64,000 nucleotides of DNA. Origin: Hymenopus coronatus (taxonomy: Eukaryota; Arthropoda; Insecta; Mantodea; Hymenopodidae). The stretch covers positions 14,198,001 through 14,262,000 of the forward strand of contig CM060896.1 of the NCBI GenBank assembly GCA_030762935.1. The letters run 5' to 3'. Below the pieces are notes generated by a model, which worked only from the letters and a program-made list of their open reading frames with translations, did no database searches and had not been told where the DNA came from. The position numbers and the translations under genes were made by a program. Positions 43,291 through 54,329 of this stretch are shown here, piece after piece. Every line of letters starts with the position of its first letter. Within the stretch, counting starts at the first letter, position 1.

Positions 43291-44249
43291 AAAACTTATT
43301 ACAGATATAAAGAGATTGACCGAGCAAGCATGTAAGAAAAAGAATGTAATTTTAGCTTCAGCCATTCGATACACATACACGATTATGTTTTAAGTGTATT
43401 TTGTCATAAATGAAATAGACGTTGTGTTTTAATAGAGATGTGCTAATGTACCATTGTGCTTTGCTTTTCTCCTAATACACTCCTAAACACTGACCATGGG
43501 ATTAAACAGATAGTTAATGTGTAGTTCCATCAAGTGAAGCTTACAACATGTCGCTAAGTAAAGTATAGTGTTTTACATAGTCAAGCAGTGATGATGAGCC
43601 CCTGGCCATCACTCTGAAATAAGCAGGTATGTTAATTTCTATTGTCATTTGTTTAGTTTCACTAAATAGCCAAGTTTTACTTGAAATTTTACTCTACAGT
43701 TCCACTAAATAGCCCCCTGTAACACTCTGCACTACATGTCTTATCTCTCTCACACACAAGCACACGTTGTAGCGTGCTGCTGTTGGCTAGGAGATTTGAC
43801 GCAAACTATAATGCATTTCTTAGAATTTTTGAGTTGAAATACATGGTTTGTTTGGGATAGGAGGGCTGCCACTTGCTAAGACAAGGTTCATTATACTTCA
43901 GTTGAACCTCAGTGTTAAATAGTGGTGAGGATTTTGTGCATACCACCAAGGGAAGCTTTTAGTGATTTACATCAATATAGAAAAGATAGGCAGCAAATGA
44001 AGTGCGAAACTATTTTTAAATGTCACTTCTATATGAATTTCTTTACACTCTTTTGTTTATTAGTGTTTATCAGTGGTGTATACACCACCATGCTCTAAGC
44101 TAGCTTTCTGTTTTACTTGGTAAATTATAAAATAAGAACTAAAATTATTGAATTATTGGTAAATTATGTTTATATTTATGTTTTCTTCAGTTTGTGAAAT
44201 ATATCAATAACAATGTAAATATTTTAAATGAAATTTAATATATAAAGTT
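43291..44249. other. no recognised feature
   Basis: AT-rich, no supported coding region or repeat. Confidence 0.3.
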
Positions 44250-44900
44250 AAAAATCTGATTTGTTCCTTTCACATGACTTCCTTCAGCTATTCTGGAACA
44301 GATCATTCTTACAAAAGTTGATTGTTCTCTCTACTTTGTGCTAATCAAGAAGATAGCAGAAATGATCATATTAATTAATACCTTATTATAAGAAGAAGGG
44401 AAATAAAGGAATATTTTAGACTAAAGCGATATAAGATATTTTAAAAGCTGTTGCTACACCATTGTCATTGATATTCAGATTTTCTTTCCTGGCCAAGAGG
44501 AAAACCAAAAAGACTTGACGCAGGTGAGGAAAAAAACCTGTATACGACATAAATTGTTAGTTTTAATCAGATCTGCATATTTTGTGCAGTAAATTTTTGT
44601 CTATGTCTTACTAGTTATGCAAAAATCATTCAAAATGAAGAAGACTTTAGGGGCTCATCCCAAGAAATTCAGGATATACATTTTATTTGCTATGTAAATG
44701 TCTTTAATATACAGCATTTTAATCAAAATCATTAAGATCCATTTTTAGAAAATCGAGAATTTCAAAAAATATTCCACATAAATGTAGTTGGGGGTGGGGG
44801 AATTTCCTGAAAATCTTTGTGTCTCATTCTTGAAAGATACTGAACTTAAATACTAAGTTTGGTATTTAGTCGACTTTTTGTTTTTGAGCTATGGTGTCCA
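44250..44900 (-). repeat. R850 repeat, copy lacking the palindrome end
   Basis: Opens with AAAAATCTGATTTGTTCC (complement of the 3' terminus) and extends to 'TGTTTTTGAGCTATGGTGTCC'. Confidence 0.75.
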
Positions 44901-45382
44901 AACACAAACCAAACTTTGAATAAACAAAAATTATATCCCCTGGCTAATAAATCTAAATATTCTATAGGAAAATTCTTGATCATCTTGCAGATCTCATCAG
45001 GACCAGGACAGCTATTGTTGTGTCCTTTAATGATGAGTGAAATTCCTGCAAGTGTAAACTTCTGTAGCAGGAATTCTCATACTTCAAGATTTCAGAATCA
45101 ATATCTGGAATAACTGATGAAGGAAAGATCTACCCATAAATTTATTCTGGGGATCCAACTTGAATTCAATTGGATTTCAGTTAAACTGTTTATTATTTGT
45201 GAAAATGTTTCTGCTTTCCAAATTTGAAAAATATTACAGTATTACCATCCTTTTCTCTTGGAAGAAATGAGTACAAGCTTAGCAGCTACATCCTTTTTCT
45301 AAAGAGCTTCTTTTAAATATCTTGCTTGCCTTTTTACTGTGATTTATTACACTTCTAATTCCAACAATATTTTTTCTCAGCC

Positions 45383-45560
45383 TTTTTTTTTTTTTTTTTA
45401 AGTAGTGTTTAATGCCCTCTTTTACTACTCAGGCACTGCAGGCACATGGAATGAAGAGATGGAGCATCACTGGAATGTGATGGTGGGGGAAACCAGAGAA
45501 ATCCAGCCCCTGTGCCACTCTGTCCACCACAAATCTCACATGCACATTTCTCAGACTCTT
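45383..45560 (-). repeat. SINE fragment, family of 26185
   Basis: 'AGTAGTGTTTAATGCCCTC' after a 17-T run, then 'GATGGAGCATCACTGGAATG' and 'GGGGGAAACCAGAGAAATCC': the complement of the SINE body and 3' end. The head is decayed. Confidence 0.7.
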
Positions 45561-45984
45561 TGTGTATATAGACTTTTGAATCCTCCAAGGGATAACTTTT
45601 TATGGATTCAGAGCTCGAAAATGTTTTGAAATCAAACCAATGTATTTTGTTAATTCTAAAGCTTTTTAAACAGGAATGCATATGAATTTTATTAGAGGTA
45701 TTCCTAATAGAGACAGGAAATTGATCACTTCCAAAAGAGTCTTCCATAATAGAACTACCAAGTATGGAATTAGAAACAAAAACAATATCAGGTGCTGAAT
45801 CATTTTGATCCCGTCTACCAAGTTAAGTTATTGCACTTTCATTGAAAATATATATATTAGATTTAGCAAGAAATCTGACCAAGGAGATGAGACAAATCTT
45901 TTAAGGTTGGTTGGTATGTGATAGCTTTGAAATTCATTCACTTTTCATGGTCAGGAAAAATAAAATTAAACTACTTGCTGTTTG

Positions 45985-46330
45985 AGAAATGTATAGGTTA
46001 TTTTAAAATTGAAATTGATAACAAATATCTCAGAACTGGTTAACTCCATAAAAATGAGTTCAAATAAATTGTATGTTTTAACGAGATCTATGTTTTTTGT
46101 GCAGTAAGATTTTCTTTAGGATCTAACAGTTTACCAAATCAGTATAAACAGAACTTTAGAGGCGATTCCCAGAAAATTTAAAATGTACATTTTATTTGGA
46201 ATAAAATATGAAGATATATTGTAATCAAGTTGTTAGAGAAAATAAAATGTTTCGAAAAATGTTCTACATGAAGGGTAGTTTTGAGATGGGGAAAATTCTA
46301 GACATGTTTGTGTCGCATGCTGAACTTAGA
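45985..46330 (-). repeat. R850 repeat, internal fragment
   Basis: 'TTTTTTGTGCAGTAAG', 'GGCGATTCCCAGAAAATTTA' and 'GGGTAGTTTTGAGATGGGG' are complements of R850 landmarks. Both ends are missing. Confidence 0.65.
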
Positions 46331-46463
46331 CATTGTGACTGTCCTTTGTTGGCCCGTAATCGCCGCATGTGTGAAAGTGATTTACTTTGGTAGCTGATTG
46401 TTGCACACATTCGTTCGGTTTCCTTTTGGAGGGAACGGCAGCGCCAAGGAACCTCATCGTTTC

Positions 46464-46542
46464 CATCATATACATATTTTTTTTTTTTTCATGGAGTTGA
46501 TCGTTTTTTAGATATACCTTGTTTCTGGTTTCAGGTTTAAAA
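46464..46542 (+). repeat. R850 internal fragment facing a minus copy
   Basis: 'CATGGAGTTGATCGTTTTTT' to 'GGTTTCAGGTTTAAAAAA' is + strand R850 interior. It stops where the inverted copy at 46543 begins. Confidence 0.65.
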
Positions 46543-47263
46543 AATCTGATGTGTACCATTCACATGACTTTCTCTACATCTTTGCAACAAATTATTCTTA
46601 AAAAGCTTATACTTCTATTTACTTCATGCTAATCAGTAAAACATTAGCAGAAATAGCCATATTACTTGCTTCCTTGTAAGTAGAAGTGAAATAAGGAAGT
46701 ACCATAGGTTAAAGTGATAATCAAAAGCTGGTTGCTATGTCACTGAAGTTCCTTTGTTTGTATGGACAGCAGTTGACAAATTCCTGTATGGGAAAAGTAT
46801 ATGTTTTCATAGCAGAAACCAAAAATGAGGAATGTCTCAAAAACGACAAACTCCACAACAAAATTGTGTGTTTTAACCTGCTCTACATTTTTTGTGTAGT
46901 AAGTTTTTGTCCATCTCTTACGGTTTAGCAGTTATTCAAAATTCAGTAAAATTCCTCCAGAATAAACTACTCTTCAGAGGCTATTCCCAGAAAATTCAAG
47001 ATATACATTTTATTTGTCAGGTAAATATCTTCAATATACGAAATTTTAATCAAAATCGTTAGAGCCATTTTTGAGAAAATCAAAATTTTCGAAAAAAATT
47101 CCATGTAAAGGGTAGTTGGGGTGGGGAGATTTTCTCAAAATCTTTGTGTCACATCCCTGGAAGATTCTAAACTTAAATATCAAGTTTGGTATTTCACCTA
47201 CTTTTCGTTTTTGAGTAATCGTGCTCGCAGACACACGGACCTTTTTCCGAAAATGCTTTTTTT
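46543..47263 (-). repeat. R850 repeat, most of a copy
   Basis: Opens AATCTGATGTGTACCATTCA and ends at 'ACGGACCTTTTTCCGAAAATG', so the palindrome end is missing. Confidence 0.8.
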
Positions 47264-47276
47264 GCTATACACAATG

Positions 47277-47765
47277 TAATATACTTTTCTCATCCGGGAA
47301 TTTGTCAACTCTTGTCCAAACAAACAAAGGAACTTGTCATACAGTAACCAGCTTTTGACTATCACCTTATGGCCGCGCCTTTCACCTAGACCGGGTTCGA
47401 TCCCAAGCGTCCGCAAGCTGCTCTGGGACGGGTTTTCTCCGGGCTCTGCGGTTTCCCCCGCTATCGCATTCCATCGGTGCTCCATATTCATTCATGTATC
47501 ATCAGAGTCGCCGCCTGCGGTGCCATAAGTAGTTAGAGAGGGCGTTAAACGTTAAACATTCCCCCCCTAAAAAACTATCACCTTAATCTATGATATTCCC
47601 TTATTTCGCTTCTACTTACAAAGAAGCAAGTAATAAGACGATTTCTGCTAGCTTTTTTTTTTTTTTTTGTTAGTATGAAATAAATAGAAGCATTAACCTT
47701 TTTAACAATGATTTGTTGCAGAGATATAGAGAAAGTAATGTGAATGGAACACGTCAGATTTGTTT
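47277..47765 (+). repeat. R850 repeat, 3' half, split by a SINE
   Basis: 'TACTTTTCTCATCCGGGAAT' to the SINE at 47370, then 'ATCTATGATATTCCCTTATT' to AATGGAACACGTCAGATTTG. The target-site duplication ACTATCACCTTA brackets the SINE. Confidence 0.8.
47370..47573 (+). repeat. tRNA-derived SINE with 12-bp target duplication
   Basis: B box GGGTTCGATCCC near the start; body 'CGGGTTTTCTCCGGGCTCTG' and 'CATTCCATCGGTGCTCCATA'; 3' end GCGTTAAACGTTAAACATT followed by a C run and an A run. It is flanked by ACTATCACCTTA at 47358-47369 and 47574-47585. The GC-rich, little-decayed sequence suggests a fairly young insertion. Confidence 0.88.
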
Positions 47766-47769
47766 TATT

Positions 47770-47828
47770 TAAGAGTTCTCCAAAACATGTATTTCGTGAA
47801 ATCTCGGTATTGAATATTTGGGTGGAAA
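47770..47828 (-). repeat. R850 5' fragment, inverted
   Basis: 'CCAAAACATGTATTTCGTGA', then AATCTCGGTATTGAATATTTGG, is the complement of the R850 start region. It sits directly after a + strand 3' end. Confidence 0.65.
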
Positions 47829-48221
47829 TGCACAGGGAAGGGAAAGAGCACAGATTAAACTGGAAAGAAGACGTTGAACGAATAGTTTAAACTATAACCT
47901 GCTGAACGATGAAACCGTGGACGCCCATAGGAACGCTGGCTAGACCAAATATTGAAAACCCGTTACAAACCAAAGGCCTTAACCATAAATACGTCGTCGA
48001 TGATGTTGGTTAAGAAATGTCGCAATGCGCCTTGTTGGAGCACGTTACATACACTACGACGTGAGCTTCTGGAACTACAAGTATCTCAATGTTAACTTAG
48101 ATGGCAGCATACTCCTATTTATCTATTCTAAATTTGAAAATAGAATAATATAGTCAAATACATATATAAGAATTACATAAAAATTATATTGGGCATGTTT
48201 TACATATAAATAGATACTAAT

Positions 48222-48252
<31 letters not shown>
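48222..48252 (+). repeat. poly(T) tract
   Basis: About 31 T residues, likely the tail of a minus-strand retroposed copy. Confidence 0.9.
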
Positions 48253-48253
<1 letters not shown>

Positions 48254-48579
48254 TTAATGACCAAAAATTATTCACATTTGCATTCTTATGGCTGTCATTT
48301 ATCGGTATTATTACAATCAAAGATAAATCGGAAATTCTTGAGGCGTATATACTTACTGAGTCGATTCATTCTATAGGTATTTACCCTGGTGATAATATGT
48401 CGTATTATATAGTCTCGGTGACTTAACTAGGGAAGAGATAAAGAGTGCTTGTCAATCACAGGCATCGCTCTTGACTTTCACTATTGTTCACCGTGATTTT
48501 AAACAGCGATTCAGTTATCGGAATGATTCTGCTCCGCAGTTCCAAGTTCATTGTCAATTAGATCACTATTCTCTGTCCA

Positions 48580-49665
48580 GCCTTACTTCACCGGTAATGT
48601 AAATAAAAGTGACAGGTTACAATGGCCATGATTGGTTGCTGAACGTTTTACTGTTTTTCTGCATCACAAAACAGTTCCTCTTAAATTGCCGAGTGAGTAC
48701 AGAAATATCATATTACAAAATACAATGTTGTCTAAATAATATAGCATAAATGATTAAGGAACAATATTTACATTTAATCATTATTTCTTTATGTAACAAT
48801 GTATATCCTTTGTGCAGTTCACGGCTGCTTCTAGTCAGCAAGTAATGGCGGAAACATGTAATACCAGTGTAGTGAAACACAAGCAATTATTCCTAGTGTA
48901 TATAAAAAGTTTTGTGAAAAGTACCTTACATTTTCATTAAACAATGTCCTTAGTTTAATGGTAGAATGTATTAGTGTTTCCGAAAGCAGCATAGAGTATG
49001 CAAAACTTTTAAATTAGCCGAGGTGCGACATCTTGTGCAAGCAGCTTCAAAAGGTGACAGCCTAAAATGCAGTGAATGTGTATCACACATTGTTCGGGAA
49101 GAGTAAACAGCGTAAGATTTGGAGGGAAATGTGGACCTAGTTGTCTTTAATTCACTAATTGTCAATCTCTTTGATGATTCAGACAGTTGGATAGCAACTG
49201 CAAACTACAACAAATGACTCGTATCTTGAAGGAGTGGAACCAGTTCCATCTTCAGATTAGCTCGTTTGGTAAGTCACTGCATTATGGTATTATATTAAAG
49301 AAATGTGCAGTGTATTGTTGTGCATATGTGAATGCTAAAATTTGCCAAAAAAAAAAAAAAAACTGTTGAAGTGCTGTACTTATGCAATACTTAAGCAAAC
49401 TTTCAAAACAACACGTCTGCATTTTATAATTTTACATTTCGTACTGAATGTATAGCGGCTCACCCACCTGTTTTATTTATTAGGCATTTCACGGAGTTAA
49501 CCACTATCTGCGAACAGTGAAAGCGGGTAGCTATTTCTTTTCCTGCCAAACTTAGGTACGCAGACGAGTCAGCTTAGCACCACGTGGTGTGTACACTGCG
49601 TTCGCGGAAGAATACATTCTGATTTGTTTAGATCGTGGTGAAGTAAGGATGGACAATAATACAGT
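48580..49665 (+). repeat. duplicated block, copy 2 (partner 31608-33440)
   Basis: Shorter, uninterrupted copy. It shares 'AATGGCCATGATTGGTTGCT', 'GGAAACATGTAAT', 'GACTCGTATCTTGAAGGAGT' and 'CACCTGTTTTATTTATTA' with copy 1. The divergence looks moderate (roughly one base in seven by eye). Confidence 0.7.
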
Positions 49666-49797
49666 TGCGGCCGGTCTTAAGGGGCACGGAAGCACTTGCC
49701 CTCCCTACAACAATTTCAGACAATAATTTCTCCTTTATATTATTAGGTAAAATGCAATAATCTCTAATACATTTTTTATAAATTTAAACCTGTAGTG

Positions 49798-49875
49798 AAG
49801 ATGGCTGTCGGAAACAGTTATTGGCCGCATTTCTCGGACACAAGCGATTTTGTGGTCATCCTATGCGCATGCGCA
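49798..49875 (+). promoter_or_regulatory. possible promoter: YY1-like and NRF1-like sites
   Basis: AAGATGGCTG (49798-49807) matches the YY1 consensus, and TGCGCATGCGCA (49864-49875) is a perfect palindromic NRF1-type site. Both are typical of TATA-less promoters. The predicted exon at 50635 lies 0.8 kb downstream on the same strand. The link is inferred. Confidence 0.35.
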
Positions 49876-50634
49876 GAAGAATTTAGTACTTTCAGATGTA
49901 ATGAATTTGCTGGTGTGGGGTTCAAAGGCTGAGAGTGGAAGATTCTCATAGAGCAAAAAATCTTTGTGGTTATTTGCCGCGCATGCTCAAAGAGAAAATA
50001 AAAACCCGGCAAAATTAAAGTTTGTGTCAAATCCCTGACAAAAATATTTACCCAAAGATTTCTTCATGTATAAGATTAAATAATAAGAAGCATTTCTTAA
50101 GTTTGAATGTCTTCTTATTTGAAAACAAAGTTATCTATAAACCTCCCGAAAAAAATATACAAAAAAGCTTATTGGTAAAAATTTACAATGATGGTATTTG
50201 GTACCAAGCAGATACAAATTACACTCGCGCGCCAACGCTCAATGCGTACAAGCAGTGTGTTGTGTAACTACCGTAAGTTTACTACGAAATAAATTCACGA
50301 TATATTTGAAGCTTCACTTGAAACAGGAAAAGGCCAATCGTTATTGAAATTATGGACGCGAACAAACCGATCACGATTTACTTTACTTTAAGGTTAGTTT
50401 CCATAATTTTCTGAGAGAAAAACTTGCTTCATTTGTGAAAAGAAACATTGTGAATGTTGTAATTGACATATGTACATAAGCTATTAAAGCTGTGAAGACT
50501 GAAATCTTTCAAACTGAAGTGCATCAGCTGTAAAGACGTGTTATGCATTAATTTGCAGCAGGATCGCCTCTCTGATAATGTTGACATGTGGTAAGCATGT
50601 GAATGTGAAGGTTCGTCTTCAAATTTCTCGGAAC

Positions 50635-50719
50635 ATGTCGCGTTCAGTTCCCGACTTAAACCAAAGAGCTATCGAACGAAGCAAAGGATCGAAAGATGAC
50701 TTCATGTTCAAACAGAAAG
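50635..50719 (+). CDS. possible first coding exon of an unidentified gene
   Basis: ATG at 50635 opens 28 codons plus one base (MSRSVPDLNQRAIERSKGSK…) and runs into a donor AAAG|GTTAGT at 50719/50720. Codon use and hydrophilic composition look coding, and the repeat-poor surroundings with promoter-like motifs fit a gene start. No downstream exon was found within the window and I do not recognise the protein. It could be chance. Confidence 0.3.
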
Positions 50720-50777
50720 GTTAGTTCTTCTATACAAATTAGCATTTCATTTCCACTGATAGCGTTTAGTCTGTTAT

Positions 50778-51040
50778 CCACCGTAGGCTAGGGGTAACAT
50801 GCTAGCCTCTGTTTCTCAAGGCCGCGGGTTCAAACCCGGCTAATTCTTTTTTAGGCGTAAAATATCCCTTCCTTCATAAGGGAAGTAAATTCTTTGATGC
50901 CGTCTCGTAGAAAAAAAAATCTCAATCCTGATAAAGAGGCTTTTGAGCAATATTAAGCCGTCTTTCACGCACGAAATAGAATTGGACTCTTAGAACCGTA
51001 GCAGTTAAAGAGCGTCCATAAGTAACACTCAATTTAGTTT
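50778..51040 (+). repeat. tRNA-derived SINE, variant of family 30651
   Basis: Head 'CCACCGTAGGCTAGGGGTAA', B box GGGTTCAAACCC, body 'CCTTCATAAGGGAAGTAAAT', end 'GCAGTTAAAGAGCGTCCATA'. Confidence 0.8.
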
Positions 51041-51119
51041 TAATATTAGTTAATCTTAAAAGTGTCCCCTACCAGATAATTTGACCACGAGCCGCCACAC
51101 ACATTATCACCATCTCCAT

Positions 51120-51190
51120 TGACCAAGAGGCGCTAGAGTCCCTGAGAGAACGTCCCAGAATTACTCGCATGCATTCTCACCATCCTCTTC
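51120..51190 (+). repeat. unnamed repeat, left part, interrupted by R850
   Basis: 'GGCGCTAGAGTCCCTGAGAG' to 'CATTCTCACCATCCTCTTCA' aligns with 8458-8515. The alignment resumes at 52075. Confidence 0.55.
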
Positions 51191-51191
51191 A

Positions 51192-52073
51192 TTTTTACTT
51201 TCTCTATAGGCACTATGTACATAGTGTATAGAGAATGTATTGCACTCCACCAAAAAGTTCCATACCGAGATTTCACCGGAAATATATGTTTTAGGGTCCC
51301 CTTTATCTAAAAAAAGCATTTTCGGAAAAAGGTCCGTGTGCGTGTGTCCGTGTGTCCATGTGTCTGTGAACACGGTAACTCAAAAATGAAAAGTAGGTAA
51401 AATACCAAACTTGGTATTTAAGTTTGGTATCTTCCAGGGATGCGACACGAAGATTTTGAGAAAAATCCTCCCACCCCCAACTACCCTTTACATGAAACTT
51501 TTTTAGAAAATTTTGATTTTCTCAAAAAAGGCTAACGATTTTGATTAAAATTTCGTATATTAAAGATATTTACCTGACAAATAAAATGTATATCTTGAAT
51601 TTTCTGGGAATAGCCTCTGAAGAGTAGTTTATTCTGGATGAATTTTACTAAATTTTGAATAACTGCTAAACCAAAAGAGATGGACAAAAACTTACTGCAC
51701 AAAAAATGTAGAGCACGTTAAAACACACAATTTATGTTATATACATTTTTTTCGTGGAGTTTGTCGTTTTTGTGACATTCCATCTTTTTTGGTTTCTGCT
51801 ATGAAAAACTTATACATTTCTCATAAGGGAATTTGTCAACTGCTGTCCATACAAACAAAGGAACTTCAGTGACATAGCAACCAGCTTTTGATTATCACTT
51901 TAACCTATGGTACTCCCTTATTTCACCTCTACTTAACAAGGAAGCAAGTAATATAGCTATTTCTGCTAATGTTTTACTGATTAGCATGAAGTTAATAGAA
52001 GTATAAGCTTTTTAAGAATAATTTGTTGCAGGGATATAGAGAAAGTCATGTGAATGGTACACATCAGATTTTT
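51192..52073 (+). repeat. R850 repeat, full length
   Basis: 5' end TTTTTACTTTCTCTATAGGC with the ACTATGTACATAGTGTATAG palindrome; 3' end TGTGAATGGTACACATCAGA. It interrupts a repeat whose uninterrupted copy is at 8450-8640. Confidence 0.85.
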
Positions 52074-52074
52074 T

Positions 52075-52180
52075 TCTGGTATCCTGTAGATGTTGCGCCA
52101 TATTTGAAATTATTTTGGTATACAATTTCTTTGCTGAACTGCTTCGTTTTATTCTTGCCATTTATATTAGTTTCTAATTT
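52075..52180 (+). repeat. unnamed repeat, right part
   Basis: 'CATATTTGAAATTATTTTGG' and 'CTGCTTCGTTTTATTCTTGC' continue the alignment to 8520-8640. It is cut again by the next R850 copy. Confidence 0.55.
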
Positions 52181-52944
52181 ATTACTTTCTCTAGTCCCGT
52201 ATGTACAATGTACATAGTGTATAGAGAAGGAATTGCATTGCACCCAAAAATTAGATACTGAGATTTCACCGGAAATACCTGTTTTGAGACCTCCAAATTA
52301 AAAAAAAATTAGAAAAATATCCGTGTGTCTATGGTCAGCGTAGCCCAAAAGCGAAAAGCCCGTTAAATACCAAACTTGGTATTTAAGTTCAGTATTTTTT
52401 TTTCCAAGGATACGACAAGAAGATTTTCGAGAAACCCCCCCCACCTCCAACTACCCTTTACATGGAAAATATTTCAAAAATTTTGATTTTTCAAAATGGC
52501 TCTTAACGATTTTGATTAAAATATCATATATTAAATATATATACATGGCAAATAAAGTGGGTAATTGAATTTTCTGGGAATAGACGCTGAAGACATCGGT
52601 ATTCTGGATGGATTTTGCGGAATTCTGCATAACTGGTAAACCGTAAATGATAGACAAACCAACTAAAGTAAAATGTGTAGCTAGTTAAAAAAACAATTTA
52701 TTTTATACACAATTTTTCGTAAAGTTGGCCGTTTGTGAGATATTCCTTGTTATTGGTTTCAGTTTTAAAGTACTTAGACTTGAAGGGAGTTTGTCAACTG
52801 TTGTCCATACAAACAAAGGAACTTCAGTGACATAGCAGCGAGCTTTTGACTATCACTTTAACCTATGGTACTCCCTTATCTCCCTTCTACTCACAAAGAA
52901 GCAACTAATAAGATCATTCCTGCTAATTTTTTCTCGATTAGCAT
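52181..52944 (+). repeat. R850 repeat lacking the last ~80 bp
   Basis: 5' end TTACTTTCTCTAGTCCCG with the palindrome; stops at TTTTTCTCGATTAGCA, where the hAT relic begins. Confidence 0.8.
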
Positions 52945-53187
52945 TTTTACAGAGACTTTTGCAAACATCCCATTTTGGACATTGAACAATGCTAAGTTGA
53001 AGAGTTTTCTTCCTATCCCGGACGAATAAACTCTTCGGGAAAACCATCTGTCACAATGTACGATAACACCATTAGCAAGATACGGGGAAAAGTACACGAA
53101 CAGATTTTCGTAACGAGTGATGCAGAAAAACGTTACGTGGCTAATGTAATCATTGATATCTTGGAGATCGACGGACCAGGAGAAGGG

Positions 53188-53203
53188 TTTCTGCTTACAA
53201 ATG
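53188..53203 (+). repeat. SINE target-site duplication, left copy
   Basis: TTTCTGCTTACAAATG, matched by TTTCTGCTTACAAGTG at 53429-53444 (one mismatch in 16). The duplicated codons read FLLT on both sides. Confidence 0.85.
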
Positions 53204-53428
53204 TAAATGGCGTGTTATTTAACTACTGTCGTTCTCAGCGTCCCATTCTATACTGGGCGTGAAAGACCGCTTAATTTTGCTCAGAGGCCTCTCTATCAGG
53301 CTTGAGGTTCTTTTAATCTACGGCACGGGACTAACGGCTTTATTCCCTTCCGAAGGAAGCCCTCCGCCAATTTCGAATCCGTGAGTATATGAAGTTAACA
53401 TGGTAACCATTACACCACGGAGGGCGAC
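53204..53428 (-). repeat. tRNA-derived SINE inserted in the hAT relic
   Basis: Minus-strand copy of the 30651 family: head GCCCTCCGTGGTGTAATGGT, then body, with the end 'GTTAAATAACACGCCATTTA' on the left. Part of the head/body (B box) is deleted. Flanked by a 16-bp target duplication. Confidence 0.88.
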
Positions 53429-54329
53429 TTTCTGCTTACAAGTGAGGCACTAGAAACTGTTAATCACTCCACAATTTGTAGACTCTTCCAAAAATCCATG
53501 TTTTTGTTATGGCCTGAGGGTTTCAAAGATGATAACGTCTTGCTTTTTGTGACTGGCGCAGCGCCATACATGGTAAAAGTGGAAAGTCAATACAATCTTT
53601 TTACCCAAAAATAGTGAACATTACTTGCTTGGCACAGGCTATGAATAGGGTGGCAGAGGAACTTAGAGAACGGTTTTCTCAAGTGGATTGTCTAGTGTCA
53701 AAGACGAAAAAAATGTTTGTCATGGCTCCCTGCTCTTCAAGTTGATGGCGTCCGGTAGTCCACTCCCACCAGAACCTGTCATCACCCAATGGGGCACCTG
53801 GATTGATTCAGCAATTTATTATTGCCATCATTTCCAGATAGCGAAATGTGTTATCGAAACACTGAACACTAACGATGCTACTGCAATTGATATAGCTAAA
53901 CACTGTTTTCAAGCATTGAAATTGAAGGTAAAGGCAAATTTCAGTTGCGTAGCACAATGAATGACACGTGTACAGGAGAACGGTGTAAGTCTGGAAAGTT
54001 CTCTAACTCTAATGAACAAACTTGAATCTGATTTGAAAAAAGTAAGGGGAGATGCTTGAAGAAGGTGGAAAAAGTTCTTGAAAAACTCTGGATTCAAAAC
54101 TTTGTGTCGCATTTCTCAATACTAACGGTGAAACATGTGATACTTCCTGCATTGAAGAAGATCTTAGTGCCAGTGATTTTGAGTATTTCAAGTATGCTCC
54201 AGTTGTATCATCTGATGTGAAAGGAGTTTCTCACAGTACAAAAATGAGCTACCCGACAACAGCGTTTCCTAACTTTCGAGAACTGCTGCTTAACTATTGC
54301 AGTAATTCTCAATAACGTAGCTTTTTTTT

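Larger units (their letters stand above)
52945..54316 (+). pseudogene. hAT-derived CGGBP1/DUF659-like relic, split by a SINE
   Basis: The order follows the arthropod CGGBP1/DUF659 family: NIPFWTLNNAKLKSFL (52958) and IPDE.TLRENHL; 'YDNTISKIRGKV', a core with RYVANVIIDILE and GEGFLLTN; SINE insertion; then [15 protein letters not shown], '[16 protein letters not shown]', AMNRVAEELRERF, PEPVITQWGTWIDSAIYYCH (53770), and EYFKYAPVVSSDV near the C-terminus (54180). Many frameshifts and stops. The N-terminal finger is missing, whereas the copy at 34705 keeps only that part. Similar proteins occur in many copies in insect genomes; this one is dead. Confidence 0.8.

Noticed and set aside
47830..48110. 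Possible LINE C-terminal piece (frames with 'AHRNAG…KTRY')
   Set aside because: Only a vague resemblance in broken frames; not enough motif to name.
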